Shown piece by piece: positions 35,422 through 45,000 of a DNA stretch of 64,000 bases. The stretch comes from Luteolibacter flavescens. GTDB taxonomy: Bacteria; Verrucomicrobiota; Verrucomicrobiia; Verrucomicrobiales; Akkermansiaceae. The stretch is taken from positions 62,001-126,000 of the forward strand of contig NZ_JAPDDS010000006.1 in the NCBI RefSeq assembly GCF_025950085.1, given 5' to 3'. Numbering within the stretch: position 1 is the first letter of the stretch; each line of letters starts with the position of its first letter. The notes under the pieces were generated by a model. The model saw only the letters and a list, made by a program, of their open reading frames with translations, was not told the origin of the DNA and did not search any database. The position numbers were made by a program, and so were the translations under genes.

Positions 35422-36233
35422 TCGGTGGGGTTGATGGCTGATGCGGGCCAGAAGATCGTGACGCCATCTGCCTCAGCGCTGGCGATGCCGCTTGAGATGG
35501 TGATCGCGCTACCACTTCCGCCGCCGCTTGCGTTCAGCGCGAGAAGCGGTGCTTTCTTCCACAGCGCACTGTCGCCGGTGCCGGAAATAACGACGTAGAG
35601 GAAGTTACCGTCGCACATCATCTGGTATGGCGCGCCGGATGTAGCGGCTTGCGCCGTGAAGGTCGGTGTTCCGGTGGAGTCGAGGTCGCTCGCTGGATCG
35701 GGCTCCCATCCCGTAGCGAACTCAGGCGAAGGATCATTCCCGGGAACGGCCCGCCATGTCGCACTAGGACCGGTGCTGCCCGATCCGTAGAAGGAGATGC
35801 GCCAGCGTCCGGAGCTGTAGTGGATTTTGAGGTGCCGGGTGTCTTCTGGAACTACGAAGTTCCCATCGCTTGAGAACCACGGCTTGCCGCCAAGCTCACC
35901 GCCGTAAGGGACGAAGCCGGTGATGTCGGGATTCAGCACTCCACCGATGAAGATTCCGCGGGAGAGAGGCGTGCCGGCAGCGATGTTCACCACCCGCCCG
36001 AGGATCTTGCTCTCCAGTTCGTCGGCGGAGTAGGGGATGCCCGTGCTTCGATCCACGACCCGGTGTGCGACACGGCAGAGTGTCGCTACTGGGATTTCGA
36101 GGATCGCGCGGATGGGAGACCAGAGCCGGGCGATCTTGGACATGGAGCGCTGCGGAGGTGCATCGACCTCGTTGGCTCCACGCCAGTCTCGCGATGGCTC
36201 AGGGAATTCCTGCCGGTTGGATGGCACAGGCAT
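35418..36233 (-). CDS. Tail fibre protein with shared N-terminal module
   Basis: A 271-residue protein. The first ~75 residues (KIARLWSPIRAILEIPVATL, HRVVDRSTGIPYSADELESK) match the N-terminus of the neighbouring fibre and of the SGNH fibre, so this is probably the virion-anchoring part. The rest is beta-rich with GSGSTGPSATWRAVPGNDPS-type segments. The stop overlaps the next gene start. Confidence 0.72.
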   Translation of the reverse strand: MPVPSNRQEFPEPSRDWRGANEVDAPPQRSMSKIARLWSPIRAILEIPVATLCRVAHRVVDRSTGIPYSADELESKILGRVVNIAAGTPLSRGIFIGGVLNPDITGFVPYGGELGGKPWFSSDGNFVVPEDTRHLKIHYSSGRWRISFYGSGSTGPSATWRAVPGNDPSPEFATGWEPDPASDLDSTGTPTFTAQAATSGAPYQMMCDGNFLYVVISGTGDSALWKKAPLLALNASGGGSGSAITISSGIASAEADGVTIFWPASAINPTE

Positions 36234-36242
36234 CGCGTCAGG

Positions 36243-36770
36243 TCAGATTCGAATCCAGGCACCGGCACCATTCGTGTTCACGCACTGCCAGGCGTAGCTG
36301 GTGTTCGCAACCAGCGAGGTGACGGCAGCTCCACTGATGGTGCCGCCGCCCAGGACATTCACTGTGAGCGCGGTCTGCGTCGCCGTGGAGAGGAGGCGCA
36401 CGATCTGGCCTTCCTTGGCAAAGGCTGCAGCCGGGAGACGGAACGTGCCGGTCGCCAGTGTGCCCGCTGGGGTCAGGTAATGCACCTGGTCGACGAAGGC
36501 CGCGGCAAGGATGGTGAAGCCGGTGAGCGGAGTGGTCCGGATCGAGACCGTGCGGCGCTGGAGTTCGTCCGCTGAGTAGGCTTCGCCGGTCTGTCGGTCG
36601 ATCACCCGGAGGGCGTATCGCGAGAGGGTGGACAGAGCGTTCTCAAGCGCGGTCCCGATTGGACGCCACGCCTTGATCAGCTTCTGGGCCACCGGATTTG
36701 CCCGGCGCGCGCTCCCTGCGAAAGTCGCGGAGGGCGCCGGGAAGTCGTTTGGATTCTGTGGGGCTGCCAT
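36243..36770 (-). CDS. Tail fibre protein with shared N-terminal module, first of the set
   Basis: A 175-residue protein whose first ~75 residues (LIKAWRPIGTALENALSTLS, RYALRVIDRQTGEAYSADEL) are the conserved fibre module. The short C-terminal half is beta-rich. The late motif lies 34 bases upstream, inside the end of the portal gene, so this gene probably starts the fibre transcript. Confidence 0.72.
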   Translation of the reverse strand: MAAPQNPNDFPAPSATFAGSARRANPVAQKLIKAWRPIGTALENALSTLSRYALRVIDRQTGEAYSADELQRRTVSIRTTPLTGFTILAAAFVDQVHYLTPAGTLATGTFRLPAAAFAKEGQIVRLLSTATQTALTVNVLGGGTISGAAVTSLVANTSYAWQCVNTNGAGAWIRI

Positions 36771-36785
36771 AGCAGCCGGAGAGTG

Positions 36786-38852
36786 TCATGCCGCCGCAGT
36801 CGGCATAACGGGCGCATCGGATGCCGGTGCCCCTTCGCCTTCCATGACCGCTGGCGCGGCCAGTCCCTGGCTCGCGAGGAAGGCGTCGAAGACCGGTTGC
36901 ATCTCCGGCGGGAGCAGTGCCGAGATGCTTGCGGCATCGAGCACGGCCTCACGGATGACCTTCTCCGCATCGTTGAAACCGAGCGCCGCGATTGCCTGAA
37001 TGAAGAGCCGCCGGAGGGAGGACTTGTCGATCTCCGGGACCGCCGAGTAGCTGGTCGCGATCTGGATTGCTGCCTTCGCGGCCTCGAGCTTCTGGAGATT
37101 CTGCGATTGCGTGAGACTCAGTGAAACGTTCGCCCGCAGCCCCTTCACATCGCCCGCCCTGATCTGCAGAAGCTCGGCATCGCGGCCCTCGCCCCACGTG
37201 AAGGTCTCATCCTGATTCTGATTCGCGTAGTTCAGGTGGACCGAGTATTCCACCACCGGCTGCAGATCCTTCATCATCTGCGAAATTTGGGACCGGTCGA
37301 GGAGCGCGGCGCGGCCCGCGTTCAGCTTCGATCCCGTGGCCGTATCATTCTCCGGGATGCCTGCAAGTTCGCCCTGCGAGGCGCTCGACGTGCCCATGCG
37401 AAGGTTGAGCGTCTGAAGCATCTGCTGGAGCAACGCGTCACTGCGGCCGTTCGCATCAGGGACCACTTTGAACTGGAAGGCGTCATCGATGCTCTTGTCG
37501 TCGGCGATCTCGTAGACCTTGTCCGGATCGTTCACGATGTCCTGCCCTTCGAGCTTGTCGACGAAGGCGCTTCGCTTGAATCCCTTCAGCACGTCCGCGC
37601 TTCTCCGGTTCCGTAGCGTGGTCGCGTTGAAGAAGCCGTCGATGGTGTCGTTCGCCTCTTGGAAGCGCTCCCAGTAGCCCTTCCCGAGGACGCGGCGCGG
37701 CTGCTTGAAGGCACGAACGGCGAAGACCGGCAGCATCCCGCCGGGAGTGACGTTCGCGAGGAAGTCGCAGCGGAACATCACGCGAAGGTCCGGCGAGAAG
37801 ATCACGTGGATCCGGACCGGCTTGCCCGTGTTGAAGGGATCGCAGCGGAGGTAACCTTCCACCAGCCACACGACCGGGTTCGCCTGCGGATCGAGGGCCA
37901 TCGCAGAGCCATGAATCTCGCTCTCCCCGCGGTGGGCGCGGGGTTCATCCTCTCCGCCGAGCTGCGCGGCCGCGATCAGGTCCTCGTGCTCCTTGGTATC
38001 CAGATCGTATGCGGCGACGAGATCGTGGACGCCCATCTTGAACCGGTGAAGGAAGTCGGTGTGGCGGAGGTTCAGCTCCGGAGCGATTGGGTCAAAGGCG
38101 ATGTCCTTCCAGTCGAGGTTCGCCGCGTCAATGTTGTCGTAGACCTCGGTCGTCTCGGTGATGAGGATCTCCTTCCACACCCAATCGGCCGGCGGGAATG
38201 CCTGAGTGTCGACCTGAGCGGCCGCCTCATCCGTGACGATGTAGTCGCCGGTGGGGTCGAGGATCGGTTTGCCGGACTTCTTCGAGTGAAGGACGTAGTC
38301 CGCCTGCTCGTGCTCCTCGATGTCCCGCAGCCAGCGAATCTTCGGGAACGCGGTGCCGAGGTGGGTCGCGAGGATGAGCGAGTCGATCAAAGTCGCCTCG
38401 AGGTTCGACTGGTCGAACTTCCACTGACTGTGCTTCGTGATCAGCTCCGCGAGCTTCGTGTCGTCGATACCCTGCGGTGTTGCGGCAAGCCATGGGCGGG
38501 TGGCGAAGATGTCGTCCTTCGCCTGAGCGTGGATCTGGTCGCTCTTGCCGGACACCAGCCCGAGTGTGTTGTTCTGCCGCTCGAAGATCGATCTCCGGGC
38601 GTCGGACGTTTCACGGTTCGGGGCCGTGCGGTCGGAGTAGTTGTCATCCGCCAGCCTCTCGAAGCGCTCCATTTTCGCGCGCCAGGTGCTGAGTGCTGGG
38701 TGTAGCGCTTCCCATTGGTCGATCGCGTAGTCGAGGAGCCACAGCTCTTGCTGCGGGTTCATGCCCTTCGAAAGGGCGGTCTTCCCCCGGCTGAACAGCT
38801 TGCTCTGGACGGGCTTGGCGGGCGGGCCGCTGACGATCAACTCGTAGCTCAT
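36786..38852 (-). CDS. Portal protein
   Basis: A 688-residue podovirus portal from the ATG at 38852 (33 bases after the late motif). It forms the DNA entry ring. The N-terminal clip/wing region (LLDYAIDQWEALHPALSTWR) leads to the long stem helices (YWERFQEANDTIDGFFNATT; LQTLNLRMGTSSASQGELAG) typical of P22/N4-type portals. The C-terminal ~100 residues are helical and Ala-rich (barrel-like). The end of the gene contains the late motif for the downstream fibre gene. Confidence 0.88.
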   Translation of the reverse strand: MSYELIVSGPPAKPVQSKLFSRGKTALSKGMNPQQELWLLDYAIDQWEALHPALSTWRAKMERFERLADDNYSDRTAPNRETSDARRSIFERQNNTLGLVSGKSDQIHAQAKDDIFATRPWLAATPQGIDDTKLAELITKHSQWKFDQSNLEATLIDSLILATHLGTAFPKIRWLRDIEEHEQADYVLHSKKSGKPILDPTGDYIVTDEAAAQVDTQAFPPADWVWKEILITETTEVYDNIDAANLDWKDIAFDPIAPELNLRHTDFLHRFKMGVHDLVAAYDLDTKEHEDLIAAAQLGGEDEPRAHRGESEIHGSAMALDPQANPVVWLVEGYLRCDPFNTGKPVRIHVIFSPDLRVMFRCDFLANVTPGGMLPVFAVRAFKQPRRVLGKGYWERFQEANDTIDGFFNATTLRNRRSADVLKGFKRSAFVDKLEGQDIVNDPDKVYEIADDKSIDDAFQFKVVPDANGRSDALLQQMLQTLNLRMGTSSASQGELAGIPENDTATGSKLNAGRAALLDRSQISQMMKDLQPVVEYSVHLNYANQNQDETFTWGEGRDAELLQIRAGDVKGLRANVSLSLTQSQNLQKLEAAKAAIQIATSYSAVPEIDKSSLRRLFIQAIAALGFNDAEKVIREAVLDAASISALLPPEMQPVFDAFLASQGLAAPAVMEGEGAPASDAPVMPTAAA
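36804..36817 (-). promoter_or_regulatory. Late motif inside the portal gene end
   Basis: ATGCGCCCGTTATG on the minus strand, 34 bases before the first fibre ATG. A hairpin (ATGCCG / CGGCAT) follows. One base differs from the consensus, perhaps held by the portal reading frame. Confidence 0.55.
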
Positions 38853-38884
38853 TGCCGCGCATGGTGCCCGCCGCACGAGTCACT

Positions 38885-38898
38885 CGTAACGGGCGCAA
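38885..38898 (-). promoter_or_regulatory. Late motif upstream of the portal gene
   Basis: TTGCGCCCGTTACG on the minus strand, 33 bases before the portal ATG. It is followed by ACGAGTGACTCGT, a small palindrome. CGGGCACCATGCGCGGCA before the start resembles the scaffold leader. Confidence 0.7.
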
Positions 38899-38944
38899 GG
38901 AGCGGGTTGAATTTCCAGTGCCTTGTGCGGTATAAGGACCGGCG

Positions 38945-39334
38945 ATGACACCTCCGCCGCCCTACACGAAGATGCCCAGCGTTACGGTTCGCCGTAGATG
39001 CCGGGCTCTCGTGATTGAGACGGCGGCGCGCTACGGCATCCCGCCTGCATTCGTCACCGCTCACGTACGACCGGTGAAGGCGGTGACCGCCCGCCGAGAG
39101 GTGATGAATGCGATGCTGGAGATGGGGCTCACTCGCTCACAGGTGGCTATGGCTTTTGGGCGTGACCTGCGTCGAGTCCGAGAGAGCGAGATCGGCAAGG
39201 CAGGGAAGCCGGGGAAGCCGATGTTCCGGCGCCGGGACTACCGACGGTTCGACCTTTTCGGGGTGCCGCTGGAAAATCCGGGCAGGAAAGCAACTGCATC
39301 GCGGTCAGCAGCGGCGCTTTCCGAAAGCAGCTAG
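38945..39334 (+). CDS. DnaA domain IV-like helix-turn-helix protein
   Basis: A 129-residue protein on the strand opposite the portal. IETAARYGIPPAFVTAHVRP, then RREVMNAMLEMGLTRSQVAM, AFGRDLRRVRES follows the pattern of the DNA-binding domain IV of DnaA (helix, basic loop, R..R.x.A.yL...g.s...IG..fGRdH.TV). The ATPase domain is absent. It could bind DnaA-box-like sites in the phage. The C-terminus is basic. It is isolated between the portal gene and an opposite-strand membrane gene. Confidence 0.6.
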   Translation: MTPPPPYTKMPSVTVRRRCRALVIETAARYGIPPAFVTAHVRPVKAVTARREVMNAMLEMGLTRSQVAMAFGRDLRRVRESEIGKAGKPGKPMFRRRDYRRFDLFGVPLENPGRKATASRSAAALSESS

Positions 39335-39363
39335 GGCTGCTAATGCCAAAAGACACCCGAAGG

Positions 39364-40071
39364 TTATATAGCAGCCGACGGGGAAGACGAAGTTGCCTCT
39401 GTGGGCTTGGCCTTTTCGGGATAGATTTCGTTAGCAAGATCTGGGGTAGACCTCATAGCCAACTCCACGAAGTTTCCAAATTCCACGAGTCTATGAGTTA
39501 CCTCTGTCATAATGTCGACCGTTGGCATGACGTTGAGATCTTCAACTGATTCGTAAACCTTGGTTCCTTCTTCCCAAACCTGCACAAAGGAAATCCAGAG
39601 ATCAAAGGGAAGGTGCGCGCGTTCGAAATTACCGGCGATCATGTAGCGTCCGTTAATTTCGAAGTAGGCACTCCTTTTCTCTAGGACTTTTTGTTCAAGC
39701 TCATCCAAGCGTCCGGCTTCGGACGCCTCTTCTTTCAAGAAGTGATAAGTATGAACAGCAGCGAGAAAATCCCCGAGTATTCTGATGTAGTCGCCGACCA
39801 GGATCTGGGTGTTCGACATCGCCTGGAAGCGCAGGTCGATGATCTTCGCAACCGCGGCGACTCGCAGGTTTGATGTGGCGCCAGCTGCGATTTTGGTAAT
39901 GTCATGCTCCAGATCCCGCAGCTCTTTCTTCGTCGCGAATCGGTCTGTGAACCAACCTTTGAAATAGAGCTGAATGATCCAAACGGCCGCGAATGCAACT
40001 CCGCCCGCTCTTAGAAGCCAGTCAACTGCCTCTCCAAGGATTTCCCAACCTGTCATGACAGCGGCATACAC
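39364..40071 (-). CDS. A+T-rich membrane-anchored accessory protein (moron candidate)
   Basis: A 235-residue protein (an internal ATG at 40056 is also possible). One hydrophobic helix (AGGVAFAAVWIIQLYFKGWF) is followed by ~180 helical cytoplasmic residues (RDLEHDITKIAAGATSNLRV). The gene is clearly more A+T-rich than its neighbours, typical of a late-acquired cargo gene. No family recognised; superinfection exclusion or anti-defence would fit the topology, but this is a guess. Confidence 0.6.
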   Translation of the reverse strand: MYAAVMTGWEILGEAVDWLLRAGGVAFAAVWIIQLYFKGWFTDRFATKKELRDLEHDITKIAAGATSNLRVAAVAKIIDLRFQAMSNTQILVGDYIRILGDFLAAVHTYHFLKEEASEAGRLDELEQKVLEKRSAYFEINGRYMIAGNFERAHLPFDLWISFVQVWEEGTKVYESVEDLNVMPTVDIMTEVTHRLVEFGNFVELAMRSTPDLANEIYPEKAKPTEATSSSPSAAI

Positions 40072-40103
40072 TTACTCGTGCGCAAGGGAAGTAAATCCGA
40101 AGG

Positions 40104-40649
40104 TTAGATTTCCCTCAGCCCCTCTGCCTTTATGAAGGTGAGCACCTGGTCGAGGAAGATTCCGGCGGGATAGCAGACGTTCTCCTCGGCATTGTGGGGA
40201 TCGGCGTACGGCCCCTTTCCGCGCGTCCGATAGTCGAAGGCAAAGCCGACGTGCATGGCCTCGTGGGAGAGGATTTCCGCGGTGAGGTTCCCTTCGACCA
40301 AACACACGATGCAGAAGTACCGGCGATCCACCTCGATGCCGATCAGTTCCCGATCTCCGTTGTATTCTTCGATTGCCAGCTTGGTCACGAAGCCTGCGCA
40401 CCTTCGCCCAAGTCCGGGACCCCTCGCATTGTCGGAATTGCGATACCTAGGCAAGATCCTAGACTGGAAGTTCCTCATCGCAGCGCGGGTGCGGAAAATG
40501 GCCACCTTCGCCGCGGGATAGTCATCGCTGGCTACATGAATGTTGCAGGCGGCGACGAGACCAGGAACCCCGCCCGGTATTCGCTTCAGGCGCTTTGGCA
40601 GGCCTTTCCGGCGGAAGGTGAGCCGGACGGGGTCATGGTAGACGTTCAT
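40104..40649 (-). CDS. HExxH metallopeptidase-like protein
   Basis: A 181-residue protein. ILSHEAMHVGFAFDYRTRGK contains HEAMH, the zincin metal-binding motif, and an acidic cluster NAEENVCY about 20 residues later is a possible third ligand. The fold before it (IEVDRRYFCIVCLVEGNLTA) is strand-rich. Placement between the portal and the Tad2 gene suggests a virion-related or host-directed protease. Substrate unknown. Confidence 0.7.
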   Translation of the reverse strand: MNVYHDPVRLTFRRKGLPKRLKRIPGGVPGLVAACNIHVASDDYPAAKVAIFRTRAAMRNFQSRILPRYRNSDNARGPGLGRRCAGFVTKLAIEEYNGDRELIGIEVDRRYFCIVCLVEGNLTAEILSHEAMHVGFAFDYRTRGKGPYADPHNAEENVCYPAGIFLDQVLTFIKAEGLREI

Positions 40650-40652
40650 GTC

Positions 40653-41159
40653 TCAGAAGGGAGCCGTGTCCACTTTGCCGTCGGGTCCGATCATGATCCG
40701 CTGTCCGCGGAAGAACTTCTCGTGAGCGCCGTCTGCCTGAGCAACGAGGTAGAGGTCGTCATTCTCGTGGGTTACCGGGTGCCCGTGGAAGTCGAAGGAC
40801 CATGGCATTCCATTGTGAAGCGTGACACCTTGAGTAATTCCGAGCTGCACAAAATCTTCGAATGAGATCCAGTCCTGGATATTCGGCGACTTCTCGTCAG
40901 GTGGAAGAGGTTCCCACGTCTGCTGCCGGATGATCTCAATCGTCTTGCCCTGCTCCATGAGGTAGGCGCGCTCGAAGCATCCGCCGCAATCAAGTTCCAT
41001 CGGCACGGGCGGTTGATCCTTTACGATGTAGCGTCCGATGCGGTTCCGCTTGTGATCGAAGGCTTCGACTTCGATGCCATGATTCGCGAGAACCGTGGTC
41101 GTGATGCCAGCAGCCTCGATGATCTCGGCGCGGCCTGGGGTAACAAGTTTCAGTGTCAT
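40653..41159 (-). CDS. Hypothetical late protein
   Basis: A 168-residue protein with mixed alpha/beta pattern and a CGGC pair (MELDCGGCFERAYLMEQGKT) that may bind metal. The late motif lies 68 bases before its ATG, with two hairpins between them. It ends 3 bases before the peptidase-like gene start, so the two form an operon. No known family. Confidence 0.6.
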   Translation of the reverse strand: MTLKLVTPGRAEIIEAAGITTTVLANHGIEVEAFDHKRNRIGRYIVKDQPPVPMELDCGGCFERAYLMEQGKTIEIIRQQTWEPLPPDEKSPNIQDWISFEDFVQLGITQGVTLHNGMPWSFDFHGHPVTHENDDLYLVAQADGAHEKFFRGQRIMIGPDGKVDTAPF

Positions 41160-41226
41160 GTCTTTGGTCTAGGTTGAGCCGTCACCTCTGACGGTTGCGC
41201 AACCTTGGACCGAAGTAGATGCGTGC

Positions 41227-41240
41227 TGTAACGGGCGCAG
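41227..41240 (-). promoter_or_regulatory. Late motif, long-spacing copy
   Basis: CTGCGCCCGTTACA on the minus strand, 68 bases before the ATG at 41159. The leader contains GGTTGCGCAACC and CCGTCAGAGGTGACGG, which can fold. Confidence 0.6.
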
Positions 41241-41246
41241 TGGACA

Positions 41247-41290
41247 CAAAGAAGCCCCGCGCGAGCAACCAACCGGAAGTCGCGCGGGGC
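41247..41290 (-). terminator. Terminator after the Tad2-domain gene
   Basis: GCCCCGCGCGA and TCGCGCGGGGC pair around a 15-base loop, followed on the minus strand by TTCTTTGTG. It lies 15 bases after the Tad2 gene stop, just before the next late motif. Confidence 0.7.
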
Positions 41291-41304
41291 CTGTGAACCG
41301 CAAA

Positions 41305-42009
41305 TCAGGCGACGTCGTCGGCAGCCGGATCGTCCGGCAGAATCTCCCAGTCCTCAGCGAGAATGTCGGTCTGCGAAGCGAGCCAACCGGTGACGGTGGA
41401 GCCGGTCGCGGCGCGCATGTTCACATTCGGAAGCCGCGTGACCACGCCGTCGTCGCCTAGATCGAAGAGATGGTCGGAGACCCCGTCGATGTGGGTTTCG
41501 CGGGACGGCAGGGAATCGGTGATCCCCTTGTTCAGCCACAGGAACATTCCCTTGCCGTTCCAGCCCATACGGGCCACGCGCTTGCCCTGCTTCAGAGCTT
41601 CGACTGCGTCGCCGAAAGTCCCCCTCGACGCAGTGGCGCTCAGCTCACCCGGCTCCGGATCGCCCCCGGAAGCACTCGCGGAAACAGCATCGGTGCGCGG
41701 CCCGCTGTCTGTGTGGACCAACACGGGCGCGACGTCGGGCCAGTAGAAGGAGCCTGGTGTCGGCTCTTTGGTGGCAGTCACGGAGGTGAGCCAAAGGGTG
41801 TCGGTCCCATCGAGCAGCAACTTGCCGTTCACCGCGCTTTCCGGCGAGTCGCCCCACGCGCGGACAACGATCATGGGGAAGACATCGCCTTCCTTGACGG
41901 TATTGCCGGAGAGAACCCCGCCAGACTGTTCACGCTCATGGTTGATGGCGGAAACCTGGGCAGCGGCGAGGACGAAGAGGACGATGCGTCCGATAGATGG
42001 TGTTTTCAT
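41305..42009 (-). CDS. Two-domain protein with Tad2 (DUF2829) anti-Thoeris domain
   Basis: A 234-residue protein. The N-terminal ~100 residues include a possible signal-like start (RIVLFVLAAAQVSA) and a small beta domain (GDVFPMIVVRAWGDSPESAV, LLLDGTDTLWLTSVT) common in phage proteins. Residues about 130-232 match DUF2829: TFGDAVEALKQGKRVARMGW, NGKGMFLWLN, LASQTDILAEDWEIL. DUF2829 is the Tad2 family, shown to sequester the Thoeris second messenger 1''-3' gcADPR. Its position in the late region, under its own late motif 34 bases upstream, is odd for an anti-defence gene, which would usually be early. Confidence 0.8.
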   Translation of the reverse strand: MKTPSIGRIVLFVLAAAQVSAINHEREQSGGVLSGNTVKEGDVFPMIVVRAWGDSPESAVNGKLLLDGTDTLWLTSVTATKEPTPGSFYWPDVAPVLVHTDSGPRTDAVSASASGGDPEPGELSATASRGTFGDAVEALKQGKRVARMGWNGKGMFLWLNKGITDSLPSRETHIDGVSDHLFDLGDDGVVTRLPNVNMRAATGSTVTGWLASQTDILAEDWEILPDDPAADDVA

Positions 42010-42042
42010 AGCCCGGGCACCGTGACGGACCTTCCGTCACGG

Positions 42043-42056
42043 CGTAACGGGCGCAC
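42043..42056 (-). promoter_or_regulatory. Late motif upstream of the Tad2-domain gene
   Basis: GTGCGCCCGTTACG on the minus strand, directly after the giant gene stop and 34 bases before the Tad2 ATG. A hairpin CCGTGACGGA / TCCGTCACGG lies between motif and start. Confidence 0.7.
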
Positions 42057-45000
42057 TATTTGAGCGTCGCTGATCTCTCCGCTAGGACCTTCGCCCGCAG
42101 ACGCGCCCTCTCGGACTTTTGCGCTTGGCTCACCACGTCCTTGATGCGCTCCGCGTGCTCCTCGGTGAGTGGTCTGGTCTCCCAGTCGTCGCCGAGCATC
42201 CGCCGGGCGAGCTGGCCGGCGTTCCGATTCGCTTCCGCCTGATCCTCCGCGGAAAGGCCCACGGATTCGCTCTTGTCGTTGCCGGGAAAGCGCACGGTGA
42301 TCGCATTCGAGATCGGCTCGATGGCGACGCGCTCTTTCGAGTCCGCCGTTGCGAGGTTGTAGCGGAAGATCCACCGGTCGATCGGGTCGGCCTCGGTTCC
42401 GAAGGTCGCATTCGTGGGGTCGAGAATGCGGAAGATGAGATCCGTAGCAGCCGTGCCACCAAACTGCTCGCCACGGGCAGACGGCACTTCCCGTCCCCAC
42501 ACGTCGGTCTTTGCCGGAGCCTTGCCCGGTGCCAGCGAGTAGCCAACCCGCTTTGCGACCGAGTAGAGAAAGCCGTCGTCCGCACGAGGGTTCTGATCAC
42601 GCACGACCGTGTCCGACTCCCGGAGGGGCTGGCGGATCAGATTCGGGACGAAGCCGGTCACGATGTTCGAGGTCATCCGCTCGCCGAAGCGGTCGGGGTC
42701 TTCGATGGCGTTCAGCAGAGAGGAGAGGCCCTGCAGGAAGGTCTTCTCGCTCACCTGGTCCTTGAAGCGCGCCACCGTTTCGGAGGCGACGGCGGGTTTG
42801 AGCCCGCCCTGTCGATTGATTGTCACCAGCAGGTCTGCGCTCGACGCCAACATAGTAGCGAAGGGCTCGACGCGGGAGTAGCTGAACTGCACGCCGGTGC
42901 CCGGAATGCGGATCGTCATCGGCGGCATCACCGCGTAGGCGTTGTCCCGCTCACCGCGCCGCGTGGTCTTGTATGGCACCGTGCCAGTGATGATCGGAAG
43001 CTCGTCCTCCTCACCCCCGCCGACGAGTCCCTGCATGGCGAACAGGGCCGCCCAGCCGAGCGTCTGGTTCGTCAGGTCTTGGATCAGGCGCAGGCGGTCG
43101 TAGATCTGCTCTGCGTCGGCTCGTAACTGCTCCGGGCTGTGCTTCGGACTCTTCAGCAGGCCGCGGTCCTTCGCTGCCGCCATCACCCGGCGGCGGAGCG
43201 ACCGGATGCCGTCCACCACGATGAGGAAGCTGCCGAGCGGCGACATCTGGATAGCCTGCTTGAAGATGTTCAGCGGCGTATCGATGAAGGGCAGCACCAG
43301 CGTTAGCGGTCGGCCAATGTAGGGAGCCGAACGGCCTTGCTTGAGAAGCTGGGCCACCTGGTCGAGCCGGTTGATCAGCCGCGGGCCCTCGCCGTCCAGT
43401 TCCTCTTGGAAAGTCACGCGCTTAGCGCCGTCGATCGCTCGCAGCCACGCCTTGCTGCCGGGCTCCATCAGGTCCGCCATCCGGTCCTCATACGCCTTGC
43501 CGGTGAGCTTCTCCTCAATACGGGCGATCCGGTGTGACTGGCCAGCCACCTCGAACTGCGCATAGAGGCTCTTGAAGAACTCGTCCGCCGCCGTCATCGC
43601 GCGGAAGGAAAGCGCCCGCATGATTTTCCCGATCTTTCCGCCAAGGGCAGGCGGAATGTATTCGGCACCCAGACCGGTGAAGTCGAGCTGCAGGGCTTCC
43701 GCGCGGGCGTAGGCATCAAAGGTGCGGCTTTCCAGTTTCCACGAGCGGACAGCGTTGCGGGCCGCAAGCTGGGTCGCCTTGTGAAGCTGGCGGGCCATGG
43801 GGACGAACTCCTTGAAGGTCGCTGCGCGGTCACTTCCTTGCCCGACGAGACCGAGCAGATTGTTGATCAGCGCCTCCGTGCCCCGGCGGGGCAGCAGGTC
43901 ATAGGCGACGTGTAGGAAGTTCGAGCCGACGTTTACGATGTGGGTCTGTGGGCCTGTGAGGATCGAGGAGCGCCAGTACTCCATGAGGGCATCGAGCTTC
44001 GAGCCGCGGGCGATGGCGAAGGCGTTCATCACCTCCTTCATCGCGACCGGGTCATTCAGGTCGAATGTGCCGCCGGGTATCTCCGGGCCGTGGTTCCACG
44101 GCTCCAGCTCCCTTTCGATGGGGTTCGGATTCGCCGGATCGTATGCGCCGTCGACTTTGAGCTCCGGATCCAGTCCGAGTTCTCCCTGGCCAATGGTCGT
44201 CTTCCGCTCGCTCGGGCCGGTCGTCTCGTTGATCGGCTCCGCGAAGAGTTCGCTCTGCTTGCGGAACTTCTCGCGGGTGGCTGGAAGCGCCGCCCACTCG
44301 TCGATTCTCATCCGCTCCGCCTTGGGCAGCAGGTTCATCTCCGCCTGCCACTCGCGATGGGTCTCGGGAAACTCCTTGGCGGCCCACTCCGTGAAGGAAA
44401 AGCGATCCCGCGGCCGCAGCGCCTTCATTTCGGTTTCGTAGAGCGTGCGCCACGTGGCCGGCGGACGGCCCGCCCATTCATCAAGCGTGATGTCGGGTTT
44501 GCCCACCGGCTTGCCTAGCACCTGCTCGCGCTTCTTCTCCCGGTTCTTCCGCTCGCTCTCGCGCCTCGTTGCAACTGCCTTCTCCTTCTGGCGCTTCTGC
44601 TGGTCCGCAGCATCCGCTGCGATGTCGTCAGGGTGGGGGACGCCAAGGTCATCGAGGATCGATCGCATGGCGTTGGACATTCCCGAGGCAGCGAGAGCGC
44701 TCTCGAGGTACCGCTTGGCGCTGGCGGCCATCGCGTCGTTGATGCCCGCGTAGAAGTCGCGGTAGATCTTCTTGGCGTCCTTCACGTCCATGCCGGTCTG
44801 GAAGGAGACGGCATCCCACGTGGCGCCGGAGCGGATGGCCTGCACCACCAGCTTCTCGCGCTTGGTCAGCTTCTTCACCTGCTCGTCGATGACGGTCATT
44901 GCCCTCGGGCTCTCGGCCTGGGTCTGCTTCTGAGCCTGCTGAAGGCGGCGGAAGGCGGCGAGAGAAGCATCGATATCGATGCCTTGCGCGAGGAGTTCTT

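Noticed and set aside
36240..36275. ATTCGAATCC..CACC segment as a tRNA 3' end
   Set aside because: It has TTCGAA-like bases and CACCA but no pairing T stem or acceptor, and it is inside a fibre gene.
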